Shown: positions 36,481-52,665, counted from the first letter of the stretch. The stretch is 64,000 nucleotides of DNA from Xiphophorus maculatus (GCF_002775205.1 NC_036450.1:8678479-8742478); one strand, 5' to 3'. A program made the numbers and translations. Notes: generated by a model from the sequence alone, not told the origin.

Positions 36481-39400
36481 TAAATCATAACACATCAAGT
36501 TTTTGAAAATGTAATCACATTTAAAATTAAACATATTTTAATGAGACTCTTTAAATCAATATTTTTTGTCAAGAAATTTGAAACATTTTTCTGAAATTTT
36601 ATAGTTGATCCTAAAACTTTAAAAATAAGTTATTTTGTTGTTTTTCTGGTGAGCTTTATGTGATTTCCATACTTTGTGGTCCTGGAAGTAGATTGGGACT
36701 AAACTGAAAAGAGAGAACAGATATTTATCACATACTAAAGGACACCAAAAAGGGCAGTCATGGTTTGTTGCTTCAGTCCATGCACAGCACATTTGAGGTT
36801 AAAGAAGCAGACTGGACTTAAATCAGCCTGCAATTTGTAAAGAAGAGCAGCAAGGTCATTCAGATGGATGAGGGACATTTAGTGAGCTGTATAATGAAAT
36901 GAAGAGACCCTCAGGTCTCCTTTCAGTGCTAAATTCATGCAAGCCAAGAGCCATTTTTATGATATATCATTTGCAGAGGAGCACTAATTACAGAAATGTT
37001 TCCTGGGCAATAATGGGACACATGTGGAGGATAAAAACACATTTATAGCTACCGTCTTGTTCTTCAGCTACAACCCCAAATTATTCTCCTTTCGTCCGTT
37101 TCTCACTTGTACCTGATTCAAGGTCAGCATGAGGAGTGAGTTAACCTGGTTTTAGCAGAGGGATGGGCTAGAAGGGACTTACCCCCAGGCAGTCTTCATC
37201 TGAGTTGTCATTATTCTTGGAGATGGGTTCAGGGACACAGAAAGATGGTGGAATAATATGCAAGGACAGAGTGAGTCAGAAAGTGAGAGTCAAGTTATAC
37301 AGTCATGGTTGGTGCAGCCAGACATCGTGATGTAGAGAAAAGCAATATGTGAAGGCTAAAGGATGACTTTTTCAGCCTCTAAAATTAATCTTTACTTTAG
37401 TCTGTAAGAAAGAAGATTACATTGTGGAGAGTTTTAGAAGGTTTTTATTTTTTGAAATACTTAACCTAAATTCCATATAATTTCCAATAAGTTCTTTTTT
37501 TGAGTTACCCATGAGCAGACACTTCATCATGATGTGTTGCCTGATTGCAGAAGATGTATGTTACAAGTAAGCACCTTTTGATCTTGGGCTATTGGGTAGT
37601 TTATAGTAGAAACAGGAGCGACTGCTTTTGGAAAAATGGTTCATATACTAATTTGCTTATCTAAAATGATTAGTAAAAATCCCATGTGTTTAACTACTTT
37701 CCCACATTTACGATGTATTCTGAACTGTAGTTCAGAAGTACCATGTGAAACACATTTGCTTTGGGAAAAAAATCTGATTAAAATCTATTACTAGCAACAG
37801 AAAGAAAACAGTATACACATCTATGATAGAAAAGAAATGAAAGAGTGCAGCAACAGCGGCTTTGAGCTTACTTTCAGGCCGACTTATGTTTATCCTGATA
37901 GGATTCCCAGGACAAATTGTGACTCCGGTGGTCAACAGGCCATAGAGGGCCCGTTAAGTCAGAGCCAGAAGAATCGGATGAAAGCCTTAATGTTCAGCAG
38001 CTTTATGGTCAGTCAGAAAGCAAAAAGTTCCAGTTTACAAATACCAACTTCTTACAACAACTCCAGTTCCAAAATTTCCTTGTCATTTTATAAACACTTT
38101 TGCTTTAAATAATTGTTAATATCGCAGGCAGTCATGGGTCAGTATTGCATGTGAAATAACATATCTAATTCAAAGCAGAAAACACTAGATGTCATCCGAT
38201 GCAAAACCTAACAATACTTTAGGCAAATGCTACTTGATGGATTTTTACTCCTAGATTTCAGCGTGAAATCCAGTATGATGGTCAGAGAGAAGTTAAAAGT
38301 GACAGGAGGCATTAAGCTGCAGGTTCTTTCCTTTGTTCATCTTTGCTGTACCTGCAAACCCACAGGTGGTCTCAGGCTCCAGTGAGCTACCAAAAGAATC
38401 TGGTTGCAGAAATATCTTAGCATAATCCGTTTAGTGCATGAGCCTGCAGTTTTTACTAAGAGAGAGTGAAGGCATTTATTATCAAAAACGTATCAATTTA
38501 AGGACAGACGTGTGCATGTAAAATATCATACTGCACACAAATCACAGGCCAAACATTTGGTTTTATATAGGGATGTTGCAAGGCTTTCCAGGTCAAACTA
38601 GCTTACCCTGAAATGTTGTCCTTCTTCTGTCCTCGTCTTCCTCTCTGACAGAGGTAACCATTTCCTGATTTCCTGGAATGTTTGGTCAATGAACTCCGCA
38701 AAAAAAAAAAAAATGGTGTAAGAATTTCCCACTACTGAACTGAAAACATCCAGAGTAAAACTGCTGCTGGTATTTAGAAATAAATACATTGTTGATTCAG
38801 ACATCACTCTTTCAACTGCTGATAGATATTAAAAGTGTGTCACAAAAGGAAGAGTTGAAATCTACACAAACATGTATTAAGTGTTTTTCACATCATGGTC
38901 AATGCCAGCCTGTTCCAACGTGTTGTAGGTTAGAAAGTAACTTAAATAGCACAAAAAATAAAGAAACGTTTTTGATTTTTTTTTTCTGAATGCCTCATTG
39001 CAATAAAACTGCATATAGATATAGAAGTGCTGTTAAAGTCAAAGTAACCAGTTCAACCCGATTGACTGAACTGCAATAAATGTTTGTTGAGGATTAGGAT
39101 TGCATCCCACAGCAGTGTGTGACCAAGATGGTGACCAAACGAGGGAGAGGTGGCAGGCTAGTCAGGCGGTCAGTGTTGTTTGCGGTTCTCTCACAGAGCT
39201 GAAACTTTTGTTTATTAAACAAGTACATTGCTAATTTCCAAATACTTCAAACTTCAGTCATCCAGTTCAATAAAATAGACCCATTTGCAAACTAAGCCAT
39301 TGGGTCTTTGGAGGGAACGATTTGGCAAATTTATCAAGAGCTCAACCCAAATGTTTTTTTTCTGTACAGATGTGGCACCATTTAAATGGAAATAAACAGA

Positions 39401-40552
39401 CTTTCCAGTTACATGTGATCCATTTCCAAGAAGCATTGTTATATCAAAAACAGATGATTGAATTTTTTTTTGCTAAACAAACTTTTTTAATCTGTATCAA
39501 TCTATGCACCCTCTCTGAGAGGAAGTTCACTAGCTAGAATATGTGACCATTTTTAGTTATAGTTACTTTGTAGTGGGACTGACAGGACCTTTTATTAAAG
39601 GGAAAGGTGCCGTCTGCGATGAGATCATTCAATTATTCAAACATCATTGCACTGATTCTCATATTGGCAGTGAAGCTGACCCAGGCTCACTAGTTAAAGT
39701 TACTGGAAAGAACTGGTAGCGAGCTGAATTCCCTAAAGAGCACTCTATGGCTATACACTGTGGCATTGTGTACTCTTATCATTGTGTACTCTAGTGTATC
39801 TGTGTTGTTCAAATTCGCTCTTTGACATCCACCATTGCAACCGAGTTCTTCCCATTGTTCCAGAGACATGTTACTGTCTGTTGTGCGCGACTCAAATCCA
39901 CCACCTACTGTGTACTTCTCTACCGCTGAACTGAAAGCCTGTCAACAGCCATTATTCCAAGCAAGACCTCTGCTGTGATCCCTGCCATGTTTCATCGAAG
40001 TGTGGAAATTTATTCTAAAGCTCACTGTCTGAGCATGTTAGCTACTACTAAAATTACAGCATGTGGGTGTTTGTGGGTGTTTTGTGTGTGCGTCTACACG
40101 CTGCTATCGTTCTACTGCTTCCAACTCTTGTCATTCCTGTGGACGAATCCCTGCAAAAGCAGCTGAGTGGACGGGTTTCGAAGGCTCTATTTCACAGTGG
40201 AGTCTGAAGGACTTGTGTGTGAGGGTGTGTGTGGTCAAACAATTAGCACTGTTTGTCACCTTCTCACAACACATCTCTCACACGCTGATCTGATTAATGG
40301 AGTCCCAATGGATTGTCTGCCTAGCTCTGCCTAGCCTCTACAGTGACTAAAGTAATGTCTGTGTCTCTGTTTGCAAAGGATCGTAAAATTGTTTTACTTA
40401 GTTTTTTTTTAACCTTTTAGATACTATAGGTATATAGCCTGCATGAGAGGCAGTGTGTCTATTTAGACAGAATTACATATTTAACCAAATTGTATATAGG
40501 CTCATACCTTTTGTTCTTCCACTTTTCTCATTCAGACAATTCCAGTTAACAG

Positions 40553-40990
40553 AGCTTACTCCAAAAACCTTTCCACATTTTGTCACATTACAACCATAAA
40601 GTTTATGTTGTAATTTACTAGAAATGGAGTCTCATTTAGTAGACCAACAGAAAGCACGACATGATTGTGAAGTTGAGGAAATAAGATACATAAAAATTGT
40701 GACTTGCATTTTTTTATTCAACTCCTATAAATCCCAATTAAATTCTGAAATGTCCAAAGTGGATGGATACTTTAAGACCATGAAAAAGGTGGAAAATTAT
40801 TTTGATCAAAATGTTTGGCTTGGATAAGGGTAATGACTTCAACTCTGCAAAAGAAAAAAAAAATAAATAAATAAAAGTCACACTCTCAACACCCAGGAGT
40901 GTCATTTGATCCCTCTCATATATGTTCCTCTGGATTTCTGAACAAGTCCTCCCCACTCAGGATTTGCATTTGATTTTGCTTGATCCTAAT
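40553..40990 (+). mobile_element. Decayed Tc1-like fragment
   Basis: The block 'cacattttgtcacattacaa' then 'tagaccaacagaaagcacg' then 'gattgtgaagttgaggaaat' is the subterminal region of the same Tc1 family. No transposase segment is recognisable after it. Confidence 0.5.
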
Positions 40991-43900
40991 CCTGACCAAA
41001 TCTTCTAATGTGGAGCAGAAATACAAATTAGAAGTGCATCAATCTTTGTGACATTCAATTTCTAATACTGGGATGATGCTTTCATTTAATATTCTAGTTT
41101 TTCTGAGGGACTTTTTAACCCCTTAAGCCACACTTTGTGTCCCACTTCTTATGTAATTTTAGTTTGGCTTAAGTGCATGTGTTTAAAATGCTTGATGTAT
41201 TTAACACAAAACGAAGAAAAAATATATCTGAATGTATTTTATAAGAATGCCCTACAACCAAGACGTTTGCGTCTGATGATAACTCATACCTTCATTCCTC
41301 AAAGCATAACAAAACAATGAGAAAGAAGTAGACATTAAAATAAAATAATTTGTTTGTATTTACATTTATTTTACAAATGGCATGCTGAAAATGATCTTAC
41401 CCTCCTCAAGTATCAATGGAAACACCTGTTTAGACTTTATGGCAATCTTATCAGAGCTAGCAAGATCTTTGTTAACATAAAAAACATTTAGCCTTGCTGT
41501 GTGTGTTTCTGTTAATGTTTACAAGTATTGCACACTGTAACTAATTATTTTTATTACCTAAGAAGAAACATATGGCTCCTTATTTTTTTAATTTACCAGT
41601 TTCTCAAATGAAATGTTTTTGACTCCTGCCTGTGGTGCTCTTACTAATGCTTTACTTGCTCCAAAAATGAGATAAAACTTTATCTTCTGCTTTCTTTCGC
41701 TGACACAAAGTTCTGCACATCTTTTAATTACAAACCTCTGAGGCCAAAACACACTGCTCAAGCTGTTCCTTCTTGTTTGGTTGGCTGAGTGACCTGCAGA
41801 CTGGATTAGAGTCCAGCTGTATCACAGCTTGAGAGAAGAGCAGCGGTGTTTTGTTTGTAGATGAGCAATATGATTTGTGTTCCTCTAAACCTTACAGGGT
41901 GTCTCTAAGGAGACACGCTGCAGAACGGTTTTAGAATTCAAGAACGTTACCGACTGATGCATTCGATATAGGTTAGCGTTGCTTCAAGGGTATTGAATAG
42001 TTCTCTGAATAGCAAATGCTTTTCACTTGAAGTCACTCCAGTAAATTCAAGGTGAGATGCTGGGATGTGTTTGGAGCAGCTGGAGGAAAGTTACCTCTAC
42101 AATATTATTTTTTTTTACAGAATTCTCCCTTTTTTATTTGTCTTGCTCATAGTGAAGTTTCGTCTTTTCATCATATGCCCATACTTCAGTGCTGTGTTCC
42201 CACTTGCTCATAATGACTTTTGCTATTGAGTCATGACTTGGCAACAAGCCTGCTGGCCTATTTTTGGTTTCAGGCAATTATCCAGAATGCCATGTGTTGG
42301 TGTGGTCCTGTGACACTTTCAGATACAACAAAAAGAAAAGGTCTCTGCCCACATTTGTCAAGTTTCAGACATAATAGCATGTTATCAAACTTGTAGACGG
42401 AATGACACATCTCATTAGCTGACATGTTGTGGAAACGACCCAAAGATAGAAACCAAATCAGTTTTTAGCTGCATTGGTTTGCATAATATTATCTGCTGCA
42501 GTTACTTGAATGTAATAAAAAAAAAACAGAAAATATGGGAAGTTTTACAAATAAATAAGTAAACCTTATCTTTCACAGATGAAAATCACAAACACAACAG
42601 TGAGAGAACCAAAATCTGATGATAAAGAAAAATTATATTCATAAATTAAATTCCAGCACTTTCCACATTTATAGCCCCAGCAAAGCTAATGTATGAATAT
42701 TTTAAAAGAACCAATGTGTATTTTATTCATACAATACTACTGAAAATATTTAAAAATATATGACCTTTAATTTGAGAGAATTTCTCCAGTTAAAAAAAAT
42801 CCAACCTCGATAATATTTATATGTTTTGCACAAAGTCACATCTGCCTTAATAATTGGTACTCTTAGCTATCCTGAAATAAAGCTGACTGACTTGACTGAC
42901 CTGGAATTTTGAATTAGTTATCAATAATGTTTTGTGTTTCTGGGGTATAAATGTGATGTGGCACAGAAGCACATTTCTCTTCATCACATATCAGTATGGG
43001 AAAGGCAAGAGCACATAACATTCAAGTAAGGTAGATAGACAGATGATCTTGTTAATTTGGAAGTTATTCCAAGAATGTCATCTAAGTTTGTCCAAACTGG
43101 GAGTCTATTGAATAATGAAAATGTTAAATAACTGAAACTGTGACATTCAAGTTTGGCAGAGGACCCAATTTTATCTTGCCATCACACACACTGAGGAGAA
43201 TTATTATAGAGTTAAAAAAATTGAGATTATACTACTGCAATAAAAGGTAAATTTATTTTAAAGAGTTATTTTTTGCAGATCATTCCCAGAGGTTAGAATA
43301 TCCTGGGAGAGCAGTATGTGAAAGAGAACTGAAGCCACAGATTTTAATTACTTCTGTGTGTGCAAAGAGTCTCCTATAAAGGTTTAATAAAGATAAAAAA
43401 AAAATCCTTTGTGATAAAGTACACAGTTAATTAAAAAGTGAAATGTTCATCACCAAATCTATATTTAGTAGGAAGCATATTTTTCATGCAGGACAGCATA
43501 TCTTCCATTTGAATATAATAAAAGCAACAGATTATGAACAATTTGCTTCAAAGAAGTGAAAGAGGACATCAGTCATATCTCTTCTTCAGGCTAATAATTG
43601 CATGCTGTTCAGTCCAAAACGTTTTTGGGACGTGTGTCTTGGCTGATTCAGTGGACAGCTTGAAGTGAAAATGTCTAAACCCCAAACTCCATCCTCACAA
43701 ACCCACTTACTAATGAATACACCACCTAACCCACTCTAATAAGCAACAAAAATATCAGCAGGTCTAGTGATGGTAAAATTACAAGAAAAAAAATCAGTTA
43801 CCATAGCTACATTATTAATTAGATGCAATTCTAATGTTTACAGTGGCATTCTGCACCAATATTCACAACATTCTGAATAACTTGGATGATGCCTCGTAGA

Positions 43901-44690
43901 TGTGAAGTTAGAGAAATAAAGAAGCATGTTCAAACATTATTTTTAAAACTCAGTGACATTTGAAAGTAATCAATCCTATAAACTCATTTTCTACTGTTGT
44001 GTTTTGCTCTGCCAAAGTGGAAATAGATGTGCAGGACAATAAATAGACCAGTAATTTAAAAAAAAACAAAAAAAAAACATCACGTGTTAGTGCAGCATCG
44101 ACACCTCATGAATATGTAAAATGATAAATGATAGAGAAATGCTCACATTTCATAAGATTTGATGATCATGAATACATTTTACCTCTATATTTTTATACGT
44201 TTGCGTTGCCACAGCATTTTACTGTCAGCTGTGAAACACTCCTCTTTGTCAACCCCCCGTCTTTTCTCCCACTCTCTCCCACCTACTCTTCTTCATTTTC
44301 ATGCACCGTCTGCTTTTGTTCCATCTACCCCCGTTTATTTTCATCCATCCTTTGCGCCATTTACCTCTTTGCTCTGCTGTCATGCCTACGTCTCATTTTT
44401 TACAGCTGTCCTGGAGTTGATTGCTGATTTTCCCCTCCCTTGCAGACTGTGTTCTGCTCCGAGATCCTGTCTATATTATGAACCACACTTTCAGGATGAT
44501 TCCATTACATGCCTCCTAGCTGCTGGATAATTCAATAAGCACCACTGAGCTGACACACAGTTATAATCTACTTAATGAAGCTACTGTACTGATGAAGTGT
44601 TTGCTGTTTCCACCTCTGTTTTTGCTTTCACTCCCTTCACCGTTCTTCCTCTTTGCTCTTTATTTCCCTCCTTCTTCTTGCTCTTTGCAG

Positions 44691-46762
<2,072 letters not shown>

Positions 46763-48361
46763 CTGAGCAAAGGTGGACGTTCATTGCTGTGAGTTGGTGC
46801 GACCACAACTGGACAGGACTTGAGTTTTGCTAAGTCTCATTTTACCTGTCGCCACCTGCAGATTGGACCACTCTGATGGCCAGTCAGACAGTCAGGACAG
46901 TTTTTTTCTCTCTCACCTTTACACTTTTCAGGCCCATGAGCTTATTCATGGTCCAGTGCTAAGTATTTAAAAGTGTTCTAAAATGTCAATGAATGAAATA
47001 AGCTTTGTTTTATTTTGAGTGGTAAAGTTTGTGTTGCTCTACTTCCCTACTTCCTGGCCTGAAACAGTAGCAGATTACTGCAACACCAAAATGATGATGT
47101 GCTCAGGGGGGATTTTATCTTGTACACAGCTGCTACAAATGAAAAATGACTGGGAGAAATCTGGTGCCCTCCATTAAGAAAGGATGATCTATTTGTTCCT
47201 CCATCAACAGATTATAGAGATTTTTAAATATTATCCACAAAGATTAGAGGGGAGGAGAAGAAGGAGGGTGTTTTCATGTTTTTAGCTACCACCCACAGAT
47301 GTTTTTGATAGTTTTAACTTTGGACGTAACATTTTAAGACATTAAGGGCTCACGGAAGATTTTAATTCCTTCTCATTTTTCAAATCCTTTCACGTCTCAA
47401 CTTTAATAGTCTCTCTGAGACAGCACAGCGGGTTTATCCCGCTTGAAGACGAGAGGAGAACCTTCATGTTCTAACCAGGAGAAGTGGGCTGTGTTATTGC
47501 ATTGTATCCAGAAAGTAAATGTGAGTTTACGGGCATGCATTGTGGCTATAAGCGTGTATTGTGTTCTGTTGTTATGCCAGAATTTTTCAGTTCATTATAA
47601 TCAAACACAACCTGTCACCCAAATGTTTAGTGAACCAGGAGCTGAGGCATGTTGCAATAATATTTCATTGTGAAAAGGGAGAACACCATGAGCCACAGAG
47701 AGACACATCCAAGCAGATTATTACAAACCCTAACAATATTGTTTATCTTACTGATGGAAAGTGTAAGACAGAAGTTAGACGAGCGGTATTTAACTTTCAG
47801 TGTAATCTCTGTTCTTTACTGAAGTTTTAGCTTGTGGACTTTGCAGCGTACATCTTGTATTGTATGTGACCACTGATATCCGAATGCTTTGGCTAAAGAT
47901 TCACCCTTAAAGGCACATGCATAAATATTTAATAGGCCACACTTCAGTTTCTTTCCCCTCCCTCTCTCTCGAGTCAGTGGACTGAAGAAAATGTGCTCTT
48001 GCTCTGAGGTACTCCGAGAGTTCCTGCTCTGGATTGTTTTTATTTTCTCCACAAGGCTGACCGGACTGGCCGAAGGGCTGATTTTTCAACTGGAAGAGCA
48101 ATTTATGGTCCAAGGACATACGGCTGAAAATTATTCACTGCTTGATTTCAAAAGAGTCGTCTGTGTGAGGGATTTGAAGCTGACTAGAGTGTCCTTCTTG
48201 GATCCCCAACAGCCTTTCTCTATTAAATAGATGGTAGACACATGTGTACGTTTCGCCCTCCATTTTTGTCTCTCTGTAATATTTACCAACAATTATGGTT
48301 GTTTATTTACCTGGAAGTGAAACAGTCCATAATTTCATTTTTCCTTTTCTAACATGATCAA

Positions 48362-49333
48362 ACAGTGCCTTGCAAAAGTATTATTATTACCCCATCACAT
48401 TTCCACATTTTGTCATACTACTACCACAAAAATCTGTGTATTTTATTGGGATTTTATGGCATAGACTAACACAAACTAATGCGTAATTGTGAAGCAGGAG
48501 AAAAATTATATATGTGCTTTACAAACAAAAATCTAAAGTTTGTCCCTGCATTTGAACTCACCCTCCTTCATTCTGATACCGCTAGACAAAATCCAGTGCA
48601 ATCAGATGCCTGCAGATGTCAACCTTCTTAATAAATGTAGATGATGTGTAAGTACTTGAATCTCAATATAAATTTTGCTGCTTGAAATCATTAGTGTTTT
48701 TCAAAATTTTTCATGATGGAAAAAAAATATCATGAAGACCAAGGAACATACCAGACAAGTCAGAGATAAAGTTGTTTAGAAGTTTAAAGCAGAATATATC
48801 ATAAAACACCATTCAACATGTCAACATGAAGCTGGTAAGACAGGTTAGAGCTAAATACAAGGGGGTCCTGATTATCAAGCTTGAGATTTGAGGTTTGCTT
48901 CTAACAGGACAACAAACCAGAACAAATAGCCAGAGGTACAATGAAATAGTTTAGATCAAACTAGATTCACATTAAAGTGGACCATTCAAAGTCCACACCT
49001 ATTTTTAGTCTCTACATGTGGAAAACTACCCCCCCAAAATCCTTATAGCTTTAGTTGCACAGGGATCAGCAATAACATAATCTCTTTATTTATGTTATTG
49101 CTATCTCTGTTACTGCTACCACAGTAACAGAGATAGCTCCAGAGGCAAAAAATACAAGTACACGCCACACTCTTCATATTTTTATTCAGGGTAAATGTTG
49201 AAATTTACAAATTTGTACAATGATGTATTGCTTTCATATATAAAATCCCATTGAAATAATCTGAAATGTATTGTTGTGAGATAACAAATGGAACAAAGTT
49301 CAAGAAGTATGAATACTTTTGTAAGGCACTTTA
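48362..49333 (+). mobile_element. Internally deleted Tc1-like transposon with both terminal repeats
   Basis: The left end 'cagtgccttgcaaaagtatt' is matched in inverse by the right end 'gaatacttttgtaaggcact'. Between them are the usual subterminal block ('attttattgggattttatg'), the transposase start region ('atgaagaccaaggaacatac', then 'cagacaagtcagagataaa') and a later piece ('agccagaggtacaatgaaat'). The middle of the transposase is missing and the frame is broken, so the copy is dead. It contains the double hairpin at 49068-49137. Confidence 0.85.
49068..49137. repeat. Two overlapping perfect hairpins (13- and 16-base arms)
   Basis: Hairpin one has arms 49068-49080 and 49090-49102 with a nine-base loop. 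Hairpin two has arms 49100-49115 and 49122-49137 with a six-base loop, and it shares GCT with the first. Both are perfect. They sit inside the Tc1 remnant and are not a known part of such elements. Confidence 0.88.
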
Positions 49334-52161
49334 CAAAAAGTCACAACACATAAATAAATCTGTTCAAGGGCATAACACAGCCATAACACACTCTCCTGTT
49401 CTATATTTTGATCATATTTGTCACAGCTGACCACCAAGCCTACACATTTGTACTTGTTGAAATTTAATTTTTATCTTAAACCCTCTGATGTCCCTTTAAA
49501 AGTATGAAACTTGGGAGCAGCAAAATGCTACCAAGGCCTGACACCCACCCTGGTCCTCACAGAGACAGCTATAGCTAAACATGTTCACACAGAACACATG
49601 CAGACTCACAAGTTCTCATTGTTTATATCTTTGAAGCTGAATTTTTGCCAGATGCACAGCTAATGTAGTGCCATAAAGAAGTGTGCGAGAAATACATTAT
49701 TAAGAGGACTATTATTATGATTACTATCATTAGAGGTGTTTATTAAAATGAATTGTGATTTGTGTTCAGGTATTTACATTAGTTGCATTATTTTATGATC
49801 CAGCTGTTTTTTCAGACTCAGTACAGTGCAGCAGACATGTTTCTGTCCCTGTTTCTAATATATAACTAACAAACACATTGTTGCTAATAAAATGGTGTTA
49901 AAATTGCTCTGTCTTATTTTGTTTTGTTGCTGTGCTGTTCATTTTTAATCCCTTGATTTTATGTGCTGAAAAGATAAGGGCAGTTGGCATATGCTAATAG
50001 CAATATTTACGAAGAGTAGATTTATTTAATTCCCAGATTACATTGGGTCCAAAATAATTGGTTCATAAAAAAGCATTTTTAGTTATTAATTAGCTGCCAT
50101 AAAGTTTAGATTTTCTTAGGATGTGCAAGAGAACATTTCACATGACACTACAACTAGTCTGCCATCAATTCAAGGTTTTAGAGGGAAAAATTAATCTGAA
50201 TGCCAGTACAACCACATGTCTTGCATGAATTAATGTTTAAAAATGAGATCAATACGAAATGTGCTTAGATCTCTTCATAGTGGTCCAAAAATTATAAGTA
50301 TTTGACTTGTTGTTTTAATTCACAGAGTGTGTTGTTAGGATTCTAATATAGATATTTGCTTTTACTTTTGCTTCCACAGATACTAAATGAAAAGGAAGTG
50401 CATGGAATAAACTGAGTAAAAGCAGAAAGGTCAGGAGAGCAGTTTTCATGTAGCCTATATTATTTATTAATAACAGTATTTATTAATAATTGAATCACTA
50501 CATACAGATTAAATTCACTGATTGGAATTGTGAAAAGGAACTTCCCATGAATCTCATGCAAAAAATAACATTTTTACTTTTGTCACATAACACTTGCTTT
50601 ATTTGATAAGTTTGCATCTCTGATTTTGTTGAAAAGACAGCTGACTAAGTACAAAACTGACCAATAACATTCCTTTTTTAAGACCACTTCTTCCTTTTTC
50701 ATTATCCAGTATATTTTAAGAAATCAAAATACTTAACAGTGTCACTACTGTATTTAATGACTGGTTTTCAGTAGCTAGATATTTAGTATTTGTGAATTTG
50801 TATTCCCAGAACAGCAGAATAATGCTGCCAAAATTCTACATGTTGGATACAGAAACAAAATCATATAACAGTTTGACCAAAATTCTGTATTTTGTGCAAG
50901 TGTGCTTGGATTCTCAAAAATATAAGGTGAAAGATTACACCATTTTGCAGAGGTTTATGATTGTAATTTGACAAAAGGTCAAGAAGAAGGTGTGCAGGTT
51001 TAGCAGAAAGCTTACACAATTTTCTTGTACAAATTTTAAATGCATAAAGACAAAAGAAGGTGGTTGTCTTGTGGGCCAGTGAGAGAAAACAATAGCTTTT
51101 AACTGATTTTCATAGTTTTGTGAGAAAAAAAACTCCAAAGACAATAGAAATCAATGTCATCATCTCTCTTCATGAAGCTAATAAAGCAACATCTGTTCAC
51201 ACTATCAGCTCACTGCAAGAAAACTACTGCTGTGTTTTCCAAAGGATGTTGGGTAAAGATTTATTGGAAGAAGACCAATGGAACATTCTTGGCTGGTTCT
51301 TTAATTTTGGTAAGACATAAATTATTATCATGAGAAACAGGAGCACCTGCCAAGTTTTAAACTCCACAACAGCAATGAGGTCTGTATGCATACGCAGCCA
51401 GCCCAGAGGCAACAAGAAGACAGTTATGACACTAAGCATGTTTGAATGTCAAGGATGAGAACCAAGAACTGGGGGGGAGGGGGGGGGGGCTTAAGGGTGA
51501 TGATAAACAAATCTGTCAGAGGTGAGAAGATGATAGTCACTCAGAGAATATGAGTGAAAAGATGCAAACAGGATGCTTTACTGTGGCAATAAACTAAATG
51601 AGTCAGAGAAGGAGGGAGAGTAATCATGCAATATAAAGAAAAAGGGGGAACTATTTCAGAACGGAAATGGATGTAATTATTAGAAAGATGAGTCAGAGCT
51701 CATGAATGAGAAATAGAACATAGCATTGAGCGCACAACAGATGGATGCTGAAAGCAGAAAAAATCCAACCCGGGTCAGCCAGTCAGAGACATAATCAACC
51801 ATTTTCTGATGGCATTTATATGACAGAGCAGATGCATTCATAGAAAAACATTCTGATTATGATAAATCCCCTTTAATGCAGATATTTTCAAGCTATTATT
51901 TACTGCTAACATTCCTCCTCAAACCTCTCCTTCAAGTTTTTGGCTCATTAGCAGATTTTTGTGCCGCCGGTTTAGATATGGTTCTAGAAGTACTAGGTTT
52001 TCGATTTCTCCCCAGACTTACTGAAACAGTGCCAAAAGAACCAACGACTCTGATGGCTCAAATTAGCATCCATTCTTCAATTGTAAATGTGGTCGTTGAC
52101 CGTCAGGCCAGAAGGTAGGAGTGTGAATAGTCCATGTTGGGGGTGCGTATCTATGATACCA

Positions 52162-52182
52162 ACAGGAGATCAGATCTCCTGT
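52162..52182. repeat. Perfect 9-base inverted repeat
   Basis: ACAGGAGAT and ATCTCCTGT flank a three-base loop (CAG). It is one of a run of hairpins within about 600 bases. Confidence 0.75.
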
Positions 52183-52264
52183 AGGTAATGCTCTTCAGTC
52201 TAGTTTTGAAGCATACATGAAGTGTTTTTGGAGAGATGTGACCTTTTGCGGCTGATGTTCTGCT

Positions 52265-52302
52265 GCATTATCCAGTCTAAGTCTAAGTCGAAGTCTAAGT
52301 CT
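52265..52302 (+). repeat. Hexanucleotide tandem repeat (AAGTCT)
   Basis: About six copies of AAGTCT/AAGTCG in tandem with one base change. It is a short, probably polymorphic tract. Confidence 0.8.
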
Positions 52303-52334
52303 AAGGAACAATTGTGCAACTGTGAGATGCGTTG

Positions 52335-52369
52335 AGGCCATTACCAGGGTACTTATAAGGTAATGGCCT
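52335..52369. repeat. Perfect 11-base inverted repeat
   Basis: AGGCCATTACC at 52335-52345 pairs with 52359-52369 across a 13-base loop. Confidence 0.8.
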
Positions 52370-52628
52370 TATTTACAGAACAAAAGCAATCCTTCAGATC
52401 ATTTGGCCTATCTCTGGATGTCAAAGTGGTGTCAAGGTGGACTAACTCCAGCACTTCTAGTGTTAAAGATGTATTAATTTGTTTACATGCTCAAATGAGC
52501 AGTTTGACTATTTATAGCTTTTTTTGTGCGTGTATGCTTTTATTTTGAGATATATGCCTCGTAAAACTTGCATTTCATGTTTTACGTGAAAAAACATATT
52601 TCTATATTTCTATATTTAGCTTATATTT

Positions 52629-52665
52629 AGCACAAATAAGCTAAATATGTCAGCTTATTTGTGCT
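52629..52665. repeat. Perfect 14-base inverted repeat
   Basis: AGCACAAATAAGCT at 52629-52642 pairs with 52652-52665 across a nine-base loop. The loop and right arm, with short flanks, recur as an exact 30-base copy at 53992-54021. Confidence 0.88.

Larger units (their letters stand above)
27301..44690 (+). other. fam163b: Presumed fam163b intron 1 (about 17.4 kb)
   Basis: No coding exon could be supported in this stretch. It contains interspersed repeats at 28838-29185 and 32590-32880, Tc1-like scraps at about 36005-36480 and 40553-40990, a repeat tail at 35220-35290, several hairpins, a C-rich tract at 30447-30545 and a C-run at 34862-34878. Many small open frames exist, but none has a recognisable protein or clean splice context. 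That this is one intron depends on the inferred first exon. Confidence 0.45.
46763..49911 (+). other. fam163b: Probable long fam163b 3' UTR
   Basis: No other gene is seen after the stop codon. A good poly(A) signal, AATAAA at 49886-49891, is followed by a GT-rich downstream element ('cttattttgttttgttgctg'), which would give a 3' UTR of about 3.1 kb. It would contain the Tc1 remnant at 48362-49333. A shorter transcript is possible, but no strong canonical hexamer was noticed earlier. Confidence 0.4.

Noticed and set aside
44128..44530. Two overlapping + strand frames upstream of the fam163b coding exon
   Set aside because: They are Ser/Pro/Cys/Phe-rich products of a CT-rich tract just before the exon, with no similarity that I recognise.
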